In this document: positions 1-6,567 of the stretch, one piece after another
Numbering within the stretch: the first letter of the stretch is position 1
Layout of the letters: each line of letters opens with the position of its first letter
Assembly: GCA_910585255.1 (NCBI GenBank)
Contig: CAJUEI010000150.1
Span: 1-9,611, forward strand
Direction of reading: 5' to 3'
Origin: an uncultured Lachnospiraceae bacterium
Lineage (GTDB): Bacteria > Bacillota > Clostridia > Lachnospirales > Lachnospiraceae
DNA: 9,611 nucleotides
The notes under the pieces: model-generated
What the model was told of the DNA's origin: nothing
Databases searched by the model: none
What the model saw: the letters and a program-made list of their open reading frames with translations, nothing else
Translations under genes and position numbers: made by a program

Positions 1-1031
1 TTATTAGTATTAAAAATGCGACAGCAGAACTGGCAAAGGGAAATTTAAATTTTGAAATTAAAAAATTATATAATGATGAGATCGGTGAGATGACCGATTC
101 TTTTATAGAAGCAATGGGAGAGCTTCGGCTTTATATTAAAGAGCTGACTCGTGATTTAACGGAAATTGCAAATGGGAACTTTAATGTTTCTTCTCAGGTA
201 GAGTTTCGGGGAGAATTTCAGGCATTTGCGGAAGTAATTGATACACTTACTTCCGGTTTAAGCGGAACCATGAGTAAGATTAATGAGGCATCCGAACAGG
301 TAGCATTGGGTTCTGGGCAGATGGCAGAAAGTGCACAGTCTTTGGCGGAAGGAGCTACGGATCAGGCAGGTTCTGTAGAGGAATTGACAGCAACGATTCA
401 AAGTATTACAGAAAATGTAATTGCAAACTCAGAAAATGCAAGCAAATCGTATCAAAGTGCATTAAAATTTGAACAGGAAGCAGAGACAGGCAATGAAAAT
501 ATTATTCAATTAAATTCTGCAATGGAGCGGATTAATATGACATCAAATGAGATTGCCAATATTATTTCTGAAATTGAAGACATTGCTTCGCAGACCAATT
601 TACTTTCTTTAAATGCATCTATTGAAGCAGCAAGAGCAGGTGAAGCAGGCAGAGGATTTGCTGTAGTAGCAGATCAGATTGGAAAACTGGCTTCCGATAG
701 TGCGAATTCGGCTGTCAATACAAAACGATTAATTGAAAACTCGATTCAGGAAATTGAAAAAGGAAATGAAATTACAATTAAGACAACAAAAGCAATCGAA
801 ACAGTAATTGAAGGAATTCGTCAGCTTGCTGTTTCAACAAAAGAGATTAGTGAATTATCAGATACTCAGGCGGATGCTATGAAGCAGTTAGAACTTGGAG
901 TGGAACAGATTTCAGAAGTAATTCAAAGCAATTCTGCCGCTGCTCAGGAGACTTCAGCGACAAGTGAAGAGCTTTCCGCACAGTCGGAAGCACTTAGAGA
1001 GTTGGTAGCACAATTTACAATTAAAAGTTAA
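1..1031 (+). CDS. Methyl-accepting chemotaxis protein, 3' part (5' end outside window)
   Basis: The reading frame is open from the left edge (first full codon at base 3), so the first ATG at 90 is internal and the true start lies outside the window. About 342 residues are visible. The first ones (A-x-x-L-A-K-G-N-L ... N-D-E-I-G-E-M) are the second half of a HAMP domain. A second HAMP-like stretch follows (I-A-N-G-N-F ... F-R-G-E-F), suggesting two HAMP units in series. The rest is a long coiled-coil signalling domain. Its highly conserved hairpin tip, which contacts CheA/CheW in this family, is at about 573-690 and includes SQTNLLSLNASIEAARAGEA and GRGFAVVAD. Glu/Gln/Ala-rich helices on both sides would carry the methylation sites. 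No C-terminal CheR/CheB-binding pentapeptide like NWETF is seen; the protein ends QFTIKS. The missing N-terminus would hold the membrane segments and sensor domain, so the ligand cannot be inferred. Confidence 0.96.
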   Translation, partial: ISIKNATAELAKGNLNFEIKKLYNDEIGEMTDSFIEAMGELRLYIKELTRDLTEIANGNFNVSSQVEFRGEFQAFAEVIDTLTSGLSGTMSKINEASEQVALGSGQMAESAQSLAEGATDQAGSVEELTATIQSITENVIANSENASKSYQSALKFEQEAETGNENIIQLNSAMERINMTSNEIANIISEIEDIASQTNLLSLNASIEAARAGEAGRGFAVVADQIGKLASDSANSAVNTKRLIENSIQEIEKGNEITIKTTKAIETVIEGIRQLAVSTKEISELSDTQADAMKQLELGVEQISEVIQSNSAAAQETSATSEELSAQSEALRELVAQFTIKS

Positions 1032-1147
1032 AAGAAGCAGAGAATATAAGTAAAATAAGGAATATGATATCATAAATATTAAGGAAGTAAAAATAAAAAG
1101 AAAACAGAGCTGTAGATACAAAAAAAGGGGCTAAGGGTTCATCAGAA

Positions 1148-1188
1148 AAAAGAAGCATTTGACATAAGATATGTTGGATGTTTCTTTT
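1148..1188 (+). terminator. Imperfect 19-bp hairpin, possible chemoreceptor terminator
   Basis: Arm 1148-1166 pairs with arm 1170-1188 across a 3-nt loop (AGA). All 19 positions pair if four G-U wobbles are allowed. The right arm ends in TTTCTTTT and runs on into ATTTTAA, which gives a U-rich tail. The stem is GC-poor, so termination strength is uncertain. It sits about 115 bp after the chemoreceptor stop codon and directly touches the next palindrome. Confidence 0.45.
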
Positions 1189-1190
1189 AT

Positions 1191-1272
1191 TTTAACCTAA
1201 TTAAGGAAGTTCCCCGCTTCTAAGCCGTAAAGGCAAAAGCGGTGGGTTGGGGACTTCCTTGATGAGGCTAAA
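1191..1272. repeat. 82-nt imperfect palindrome, member A of a two-copy family
   Basis: The outer arms 1191-1215 and 1249-1272 pair with two mismatches and one bulged T (1211). The core is AAGGAAGT-(T)-CCCC against GGGGACTTCCTT. Inside are nested pairs: CCGCTT (1214-1219) with AAGCGG (1237-1242), and GCC (1224-1226) with GGC (1232-1234). Its ends (TTTAACCTAATTAAGGAA, and on the other strand TTTAGCCTCATCAAGGAA) match the ends of the palindrome at 6458-6504. No transposase gene is present. It may act as a folded RNA or terminator, or be a remnant of a small mobile element. Confidence 0.7.
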
Positions 1273-1286
1273 TTAAGATAAAAAAT

Positions 1287-1294
1287 AGAAGGAG
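1287..1294 (+). promoter_or_regulatory. Ribosome binding site fixing the GTG start of the GH3 gene
   Basis: AGAAGGAG lies 7 nt before GTG at 1302. It supports this non-ATG start; no in-frame ATG occurs nearby. Confidence 0.8.
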
Positions 1295-1301
1295 AAGATC
1301 A

Positions 1302-3476
1302 GTGAAAGAATTAAATCAGAATCAGGAAAAATTAGAAGAATATCGAAAGCAGGCAGAAGAATTAGTTGCTCAAATGACATTGGAAGAGAAGTGCAGTCAG
1401 ATGCTCCATACCGCAGCGGCAATTAAGCGGTTGGGGATTCCACAGTATAATTGGTGGAATGAAGCACTTCATGGAGTAGCACGTGCAGGAGTTGCTACTG
1501 TATTTCCTCAGGCAATTACAATGGCAGCGAGTTTTGATGAAGATTTAATGGAGGAAGTTGCAGATGCGATTGCTACAGAAGGAAGGGCAAAATTTTTAAA
1601 TCAGCAGCAGTATCAGGACTGTGAGATTTATAAAGGTCTTACCTTTTGGTCACCGAATGTAAATATATTTCGTGATCCCAGATGGGGAAGAGGGCATGAG
1701 ACATTTGGAGAAGATCCCTATCTGACCTCACGAATGGGAGTACGTTTTATTAAGGGATTACAGGGACATGATAAAGATTATTTAAAGGCTGCTGCCTGTG
1801 CAAAACATTTTGCTGTACATAGTGGACCGGAGGATTTACGACATGAATTTAATGCAGAAGTTTCGAATACCGATCTATATGAAACCTATTTGCCGGCATT
1901 TCGAGCCTGTGTAGTAGAGGGAAAAGTAGAAGCCGTTATGGGTGCTTATAATTGTACCAACGGTGAGCCTTGCTGTGGAAATAAACGGCTGCTTCAGGAA
2001 ATCTTGCGGAAAGAGTGGGGATTTGAAGGACATGTTGTTTCGGACTGCTGGGCAATTCGAGATTTTTATCAGGGGCATAAAGTTGTAGAAGGACCAGTAG
2101 AAGCAGTAGCAATGGCAGTAAATCACGGATGTGATTTGAATTGCGGAAGTATTTTTCTTTATCTGCAGGAGGCCGTTGAGAAAGGGCTGGTATCAGAAAA
2201 GCAGGTTGACAGAGCCGTAACTGCTCTAATGACTTCCCGGATAAAACTAGGATTAATCGGGAAGAAAGAGAAACATCCTTATGATTCGATTTCATTTTTA
2301 GAAGTGGATTCAAATGTTATGCAAGAATTAAACCGAAAGACAGCATTAAAGAGTATTGTGCTTTTAAAAAATCAAGGGAATCTACTTCCTTTGGATCGAA
2401 AAACAATTCGAACCATTGGTGTAATTGGACCAAATTCGAATAACCGTAAAGCACTGGTGGGAAATTATGAGGGAACTGCTTCTAGGTATATTACTGTTTT
2501 AGAGGGAATACAGGAATATCTTGGAGATCAAGTGCGAGTGCTTTTTTCAGAAGGGTGTCATCTCTATAAAGAACGGCTAAATGGACGCGGAGTTGGGAGT
2601 GATCGTCTTGCGGAGATAAAGGGCGTTTGTAAATATAGTGATGTTGTGATCTGCTGTATGGGATTAGATGCCGGATTAGAAGGAGAGCAGGGAGATAAAA
2701 GCAATCAGTTTGCCAGCGGAGACAAACCGGATTTAAAGCTGCCGGGTGTACAGGAAGAAGTGCTGCGGACAGCGGTGGAAAGCGGAAAGCCTGTAGTATT
2801 GGTGTTGCTTTCGGGAAGTGCACTTGCAATTTCATATGCAGAAGAAAAAATTCCGGCGATACTTTATGGAGGTTATCCGGGGGCACAGGGAGGAAAAGCG
2901 ATTGCCCAGATTTTATTTGGAGAAAATTGCCCGGAAGGGAAATTGCCGATTACTTTTTATCGAACCACTGAGGAACTGCCGGAATTTACCGATTACGCAA
3001 TGAAAAATCGGACTTATCGATATATGGAGTCGGAGGCGTTGTATCCGTTTGGATATGGGCTGTCTTATACAAAATTTGCTTTGCATGGGACTAGGATTTC
3101 TTGTTCTGAGGTGACAGAAAAGGGAATTTTGGTAGAAACAGAAGTAGAAAATATTGGAGATTATGACGGAGCAGAGACGGTTCAAGTTTATGTAAAAGTG
3201 GAGCAGGAACAGACACCTCATGCACAGTTAAAGGGACTTTGTAAGGTTTATCTAAAAAGAGGGGAAAAAAGGAAGGTTTCGATTTGGCTGGCAGAGGAAG
3301 ATTTTGGGCTCTATGGGGAGGACTGTAAGAAGTGGGTGAGAAAGGGAAATTGTAAGATTTATGTGGGAACTTCACAGCCAGATTTGCGAAGCTGCAGTTT
3401 AAGGGGGCAGAAACCGGAGGAATTTTTGGTTCAGGTTTTGGAGAGCAGAGTAGTAGGGGATGGTAAAAGGATTTAA
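1302..3476 (+). CDS. GH3 beta-glycosidase, probable beta-xylosidase
   Basis: A 724-residue glycoside hydrolase family 3 enzyme starting at GTG. The N-terminal barrel carries the family signatures: NWWNEALHGVARAG (50-63), N-I-F-R-D-P-R-W-G-R (121-130), K168-H169 and the nucleophile region VVSDCW with D248. The alpha/beta sandwich domain (about 350-550) carries G-L-E-G-E-Q-G-D (458-465), where E460 or E462 is the likely acid/base, then GDKPDLKLPG. The PFGYGLSYT motif (582-590) leads into a C-terminal fibronectin III-like domain (about 600-705). The NWWNEALHG and S-D-C forms are typical of the beta-xylosidase / alpha-arabinofuranosidase branch; most beta-glucosidases have S-D-W. There is no signal peptide, so the enzyme probably cleaves imported xylo-oligosaccharides or other beta-glycosides in the cytoplasm. 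It appears monocistronic, with no sugar transporter next to it. Family call very secure, substrate moderate. Confidence 0.95.
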   Translation: MKELNQNQEKLEEYRKQAEELVAQMTLEEKCSQMLHTAAAIKRLGIPQYNWWNEALHGVARAGVATVFPQAITMAASFDEDLMEEVADAIATEGRAKFLNQQQYQDCEIYKGLTFWSPNVNIFRDPRWGRGHETFGEDPYLTSRMGVRFIKGLQGHDKDYLKAAACAKHFAVHSGPEDLRHEFNAEVSNTDLYETYLPAFRACVVEGKVEAVMGAYNCTNGEPCCGNKRLLQEILRKEWGFEGHVVSDCWAIRDFYQGHKVVEGPVEAVAMAVNHGCDLNCGSIFLYLQEAVEKGLVSEKQVDRAVTALMTSRIKLGLIGKKEKHPYDSISFLEVDSNVMQELNRKTALKSIVLLKNQGNLLPLDRKTIRTIGVIGPNSNNRKALVGNYEGTASRYITVLEGIQEYLGDQVRVLFSEGCHLYKERLNGRGVGSDRLAEIKGVCKYSDVVICCMGLDAGLEGEQGDKSNQFASGDKPDLKLPGVQEEVLRTAVESGKPVVLVLLSGSALAISYAEEKIPAILYGGYPGAQGGKAIAQILFGENCPEGKLPITFYRTTEELPEFTDYAMKNRTYRYMESEALYPFGYGLSYTKFALHGTRISCSEVTEKGILVETEVENIGDYDGAETVQVYVKVEQEQTPHAQLKGLCKVYLKRGEKRKVSIWLAEEDFGLYGEDCKKWVRKGNCKIYVGTSQPDLRSCSLRGQKPEEFLVQVLESRVVGDGKRI

Positions 3477-3511
3477 AAATAAATTTACGCTGTTGGAATA
3501 AAAGATTTTTC

Positions 3512-3540
3512 TTGACTTTAATGGAGCAAATTGTTAAAAT
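3512..3540 (+). promoter_or_regulatory. Sigma-A promoter of the ABC transporter operon
   Basis: TTGACT (-35, 3512-3517) and TAAAAT (-10, 3535-3540) are separated by exactly 17 bp. Transcription would start near 3547, giving a leader of about 65 nt before ATG at 3613. The leader contains ACTACT...AGTAGT arms that could form a weak hairpin. It is too short for a T-box. Confidence 0.75.
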
Positions 3541-3602
3541 CTATTTATTGCAGAAAGATTACTACTGTAGAAAATAATGGGAAGTAGTAGCAGCAATAGA
3601 TT

Positions 3603-3607
3603 GGAGG
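3603..3607 (+). promoter_or_regulatory. Ribosome binding site deciding the start at 3613
   Basis: GGAGG lies 5 nt before ATG at 3613. The upstream in-frame ATG at 3577 has no comparable site and would put 12 polar residues in front of a perfect lipoprotein signal peptide, so 3613 is preferred. Confidence 0.85.
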
Positions 3608-3612
3608 ATATT

Positions 3613-4662
3613 ATGAAGTTGAGAAAAATTGTAGCAGGAGTGATGAGTGCAGTTATGATGTTATCTTTGACTGCATGTGGCGGAAATGGTGAAAGTGGTA
3701 CAACTGCAGGAACTACTGCTGATACAGGGACTACTGTGGCAGGTACAACTGCAAGCGGAAGCAATGGTACAGAGGATACGGCTTATCGTATTGGGATTTG
3801 TCAGTTAGTACAGCATGTAGCTTTGGATGAAGCAACAAGGGGATTTGAGGACGCATTGAAAGAAAAATTAGGAGATCGTGTGACATTTGATATGCAGAAT
3901 GCACAGGGTGAGTCGATGAACTGTGCAACGATTGTAAATCAGTTTGTTTCTGCTAAAGTGGATTTGATTCTTGCCAATGCAACCGCTCCATTACAATCTG
4001 CATCTGCAGCTACGGCAGAGATTCCGATTTTAGGTACGAGTGTAACGGATTATGCCACTGCATTGGATATTGCGGATTGGAATGGGACAACTGGAAAAAA
4101 TATTTCTGGAACAGCGGACTTAGCTCCTTTAAATGAGCAGGCAGCAGTAATACAGGAACTGTTCCCAGATAAAAAAACGGTAGGTCTGCTGTACTGTTCA
4201 GGGGAGCCAAATTCACAGTATCAGGTAGATATTATGAAAGAAAATCTAGAAGGAATGGGATATACCTGTACGTATTATTCTTTTGTGGATTCGAATGATA
4301 TTGCTTCTGTTGTAACCAATGCTGCTTCAAACAGTGATTTAATTTATGTGCCTACAGATAATACAGCAGCTTCTAATACAGAAGTGATTCAAAATATCTG
4401 TCTGCCGGCAAAGGTACCAGTTGTAACAGGAGAAGAAGGAATTTGTAAAGGATGCGGAGTAGCAACTTTATCGATTAGTTATTATGATATTGGATATATT
4501 TCCGGTGAGATGGCTTATGAGATTTTAGTAAATGGTGCAGATATCAGTACAATGGAGATACGGTATGCACCGAATGTAGTAAAGAAGTATAATGCGGCGA
4601 ACTGTGAAGCACTTGGGATTATCATTCCAGAAGGGTATGAGCCTATTGTGATGGAAGAGTAA
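3613..4662 (+). CDS. ABC transporter substrate-binding lipoprotein (COG2984 / PF04392 type)
   Basis: A 349-residue extracytoplasmic binding protein. The signal peptide MKLRKIVAGVMSAVMMLSLT ends in a lipobox (L-T-A-C) with the lipidated cysteine at position 22. A Gly/Thr/Ser-rich linker follows (about 23-56, with repeats of the type AGTTA), a flexible tether common in clostridial binding proteins. The mature domain begins at Y-R-I-G-I-C-Q-L-V-Q-H-V-A-L-D (58-72) and shows the periplasmic-binding fold of the family: a Rossmann-like first lobe with A-N-A-T-A-P-L-Q, then V-G-L-L-Y-C-S-G-E-P-N-S and Y-V-P-T-D-N-T-A in the second lobe. It is first in an operon with its permease and ATPase. Relatives called TrpX in streptococci bind tryptophan, but no Trp- or T-box-type control is visible, so the substrate is left open. 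Confidence 0.92.
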   Translation: MKLRKIVAGVMSAVMMLSLTACGGNGESGTTAGTTADTGTTVAGTTASGSNGTEDTAYRIGICQLVQHVALDEATRGFEDALKEKLGDRVTFDMQNAQGESMNCATIVNQFVSAKVDLILANATAPLQSASAATAEIPILGTSVTDYATALDIADWNGTTGKNISGTADLAPLNEQAAVIQELFPDKKTVGLLYCSGEPNSQYQVDIMKENLEGMGYTCTYYSFVDSNDIASVVTNAASNSDLIYVPTDNTAASNTEVIQNICLPAKVPVVTGEEGICKGCGVATLSISYYDIGYISGEMAYEILVNGADISTMEIRYAPNVVKKYNAANCEALGIIIPEGYEPIVMEE

Positions 4663-4687
4663 GCCCTAGGAATACAGGAGAGGAAAG

Positions 4688-5605
4688 ATGGATTTCACGA
4701 TATTATTAAATGCTATGCCGGGAGCGATTGCACAAGGGCTAATTTGGGGCATTATGGCAATTGGAGTTTATATTACTTATAAGGTTTTAGATGTGGCAGA
4801 TTTAACGGTAGATGGTACTATGTGTACAGGCGGTGCAGTTAGTATTATGATGATGCTGTCGGGACATAATATATGGGTAAGTCTGCTGGCGGCGGTTCTT
4901 GTTGGGATGTTAGCTGGACTGATAACCGGAGTGTTTCATACAGCAATGGGAATTCCGGCAATTCTTGCAGGAATTTTAACGCAGCTTTCTTTATACTCTA
5001 TCAATTTAAAGATTATGGGAAAGTCAAACCAGGCGATTAGTGTAGAAAAGTATGATTTATTGGTTTCTTTGCGTTATATTAAGAATGTGCCGTTCTATAA
5101 AAATACGATTTTAATTGTGGCAGTCTTTACGATTTTAATTATTGCACTTCTCTACTGGTTTTTTGGAACGGAACTGGGGTGTTCTCTGCGTGCAACCGGC
5201 TGTAATCCCAATATGAGCCGTGCACAGGGAATTAATACTAAGAGAAATGTTGTGCTTGGACTGATGCTTTCAAATGGTTTAGTTGCACTTTCTAGTGCAT
5301 TAATTTCTCAGTATCAGGGGTTTGCCGATATCAATATGGGACGTGGAGCAATTGTAATCGGGTTGGCGGCTGTAATTATTGGAAATGTTGTATTTGAAAA
5401 GATATTTCATAACTTTGCCCTAAAACTGTTAAGTGTTTCTATTGGTGCCGTGATTTATTATGCAGTGCTTCAGGTGGTGATCTGGATTGGTTTGGATACC
5501 GATCTGCTGAAATTGCTGTCAGCTTTGGTAGTAGCATTCTTTTTGGCGGTTCCTTATTGGAAGCAGGAATATTTTACAAAGCCGGTAAAGAGAGGAGAGG
5601 ACTGA
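4688..5605 (+). CDS. ABC transporter permease (COG4120 / BPD_transp_2 type)
   Basis: A 305-residue, strongly hydrophobic membrane protein with roughly eight predicted membrane segments (for example around residues 12-30, 62-85, 90-108, 138-160, 217-236, 245-268 and 272-290). The cytoplasmic loop L-R-A-T-G-C-N-P (167-174) followed by S-R-A-Q-G-I-N matches the ATPase-contact motif of the branched-chain amino acid/ribose permease superfamily. Gly-rich helices such as L-T-V-D-G-T (39-44) are typical. Its start has a strong AGGAGAGG site (4676-4683) and lies 25 nt after the lipoprotein gene. One permease gene is present, so it would work as a homodimer carrying the solute passed on by the lipoprotein. 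Confidence 0.92.
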   Translation: MDFTILLNAMPGAIAQGLIWGIMAIGVYITYKVLDVADLTVDGTMCTGGAVSIMMMLSGHNIWVSLLAAVLVGMLAGLITGVFHTAMGIPAILAGILTQLSLYSINLKIMGKSNQAISVEKYDLLVSLRYIKNVPFYKNTILIVAVFTILIIALLYWFFGTELGCSLRATGCNPNMSRAQGINTKRNVVLGLMLSNGLVALSSALISQYQGFADINMGRGAIVIGLAAVIIGNVVFEKIFHNFALKLLSVSIGAVIYYAVLQVVIWIGLDTDLLKLLSALVVAFFLAVPYWKQEYFTKPVKRGED

Positions 5606-5606
5606 T

Positions 5607-6401
5607 ATGTTAGAGGTACAGAAGATTTACAAGACATTTAATCCCGGAACGGTAAATGAAAAACGGGCTTTAAACGGTCTTTCTCTTCGGCTGGCAGAAG
5701 GTGACTTTGTTACTGTAATCGGCGGAAACGGTGCCGGAAAGTCTACTCTATTAAATGCACTTGCCGGAACTTGGCTGGTAGATGAAGGGCATATTTTAAT
5801 CAATGGAACAGATGTAACCAAGATGCCGGAATTTAAACGTGCTAAATTTTTAGGGAGAGTGTTTCAAGATCCTATGATGGGGACGGCTGCTACAATGGAG
5901 ATTGCAGAAAATTTGGCACTTGCCGCCAGAAGAGGAGAGAAACGAGGGCTTTCAAAAGGAATTACCCGAAAGGAATTAGAGGAATATCGGGAATTGCTTG
6001 CTATGCTGGATTTGGGATTAGAAGATCGATTGACTTCAAAGGTAGGATTGCTTTCTGGAGGGCAGCGGCAGGCGGTAACGCTTTTAATGGCAACTTTAAA
6101 ACGTCCAAAACTGCTGCTTTTAGATGAACATACAGCAGCGTTAGACCCAAAGACAGCGGCAAAGGTTTTAGAGACAACGAATAAGATTGTAACAAGGGAT
6201 CATTTGACTACTTTAATGATTACTCACAATATGCGGGATGCCATTGTAAACGGAAACCGATTGATTATGATGAGCAATGGAAAGATTATTTTGGATATTT
6301 CTGGAGAAGAGAAAAAGAAACTGACTGTAGATGATCTGCTGCAGAAGTTTGCAGTAGCAAGCGGAGAGAAATTTGATGACGATCGTACTTTGCTCTCATA
6401 G
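5607..6401 (+). CDS. ABC transporter ATP-binding protein (COG1101 type)
   Basis: A 264-residue ATPase with a full motif set: Walker A GGNGAGKST (39-47), Q-loop F-Q-D with Q87, signature LSGGQ (149-153), Walker B LLLLDE (169-174), D-loop A-L-D (178-180) and switch histidine H207 in M-I-T-H-N. The residue after the catalytic Glu is His (D-E-H-T-A-A-L-D) where most ABC ATPases have Pro (D-E-P-T). This is usual in the COG1101 branch and supports pairing with the COG4120-type permease. The start is 1 nt after the permease stop, with its AGAGGAGAGG site inside the permease gene, so translation is probably coupled. It powers import in the three-gene operon. Confidence 0.94.
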   Translation: MLEVQKIYKTFNPGTVNEKRALNGLSLRLAEGDFVTVIGGNGAGKSTLLNALAGTWLVDEGHILINGTDVTKMPEFKRAKFLGRVFQDPMMGTAATMEIAENLALAARRGEKRGLSKGITRKELEEYRELLAMLDLGLEDRLTSKVGLLSGGQRQAVTLLMATLKRPKLLLLDEHTAALDPKTAAKVLETTNKIVTRDHLTTLMITHNMRDAIVNGNRLIMMSNGKIILDISGEEKKKLTVDDLLQKFAVASGEKFDDDRTLLS

Positions 6402-6411
6402 AAATAAAAGC

Positions 6412-6444
6412 AGAGGCAGGTGAAATTCCTGTCTCTATTTTTGT
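6412..6444 (+). terminator. Intrinsic terminator of the ABC operon
   Basis: AGAGGCAGG (6412-6420) pairs with CCTGTCTCT (6428-6436), with one G-U, over a 7-nt loop. ATTTTTGT follows. It starts 10 nt after the ATPase stop codon. Confidence 0.85.
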
Positions 6445-6457
6445 ATCTAAACTTATA

Positions 6458-6504
6458 TTTAACCTATCAAGGAATCCACTCCACTGCTTCCTTGATAGGT
6501 TAAA
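6458..6504. repeat. 47-nt palindrome, member B of a two-copy family
   Basis: TTTAACCTATCAAGGAA (6458-6474) is repeated as a perfect 17-bp inverted copy at 6488-6504, around a 13-nt loop (6475-6487). It lies just after the ABC operon terminator and has no T-tract after it on the + strand, so terminating the operon is not its evident job. The arm sequence recurs at both ends of the palindrome at 1191-1272. On the - strand it is preceded by TTTTATTT, as the left end of the other copy is on the + strand. Confidence 0.8.
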
Positions 6505-6521
6505 ATAAAAAGAAATAAATA
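6492..6521 (+). promoter_or_regulatory. Weak candidate promoter for the SDR-trxB unit
   Basis: TTGATA (6492-6497) lies inside the right arm of the palindrome. TAAATA (6516-6521) is 18 bp away. The -10 match is poor, and this is only the best candidate seen. Confidence 0.25.
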
Positions 6522-6567
6522 GGAAATAAAAAGATAGAACTAGAATAAAGCAAAGTGGGAAAATAGA

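Larger units (their letters stand above)
1032..1301. other. Gene-free stretch between chemoreceptor and GH3 gene
   Basis: There is no plausible coding frame. The AT-rich start contains a 12-bp perfect palindrome, TATGATATCATA, at 1063-1074. It is followed by a G-U rich hairpin (1148-1188) and a large imperfect palindrome (1191-1272), which are listed separately. No convincing sigma-A promoter for the downstream GH3 gene was found, although one may be hidden in the palindromes. Confidence 0.6.

Noticed and set aside
1159..1164. TTGACA as promoter for the GH3 gene
   Set aside because: It lies inside the hairpin arm and has no -10 box at the right distance.
1191..1272. CRISPR repeat
   Set aside because: There are no regularly spaced direct repeats, no spacers and no cas genes.
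1936..2313. 125-codon open frame on the - strand inside the GH3 gene (similar ones at 1875-2126, 2491-2886, 2913-3221, 3091-3375)
   Set aside because: Antisense to a gene with intact family motifs. Compositions are low-complexity (Leu, Ser, Pro rich) and there are no ribosome sites.
3577..3612. Upstream ATG as start of the binding lipoprotein
   Set aside because: It lacks a ribosome site and would bury the signal peptide. ATG 3613 has GGAGG at the right distance.
3477..3612. T-box or other riboswitch ahead of the transporter, given the TrpX-like family
   Set aside because: The predicted leader is only about 65 nt, with no T-box core or terminator hairpin.
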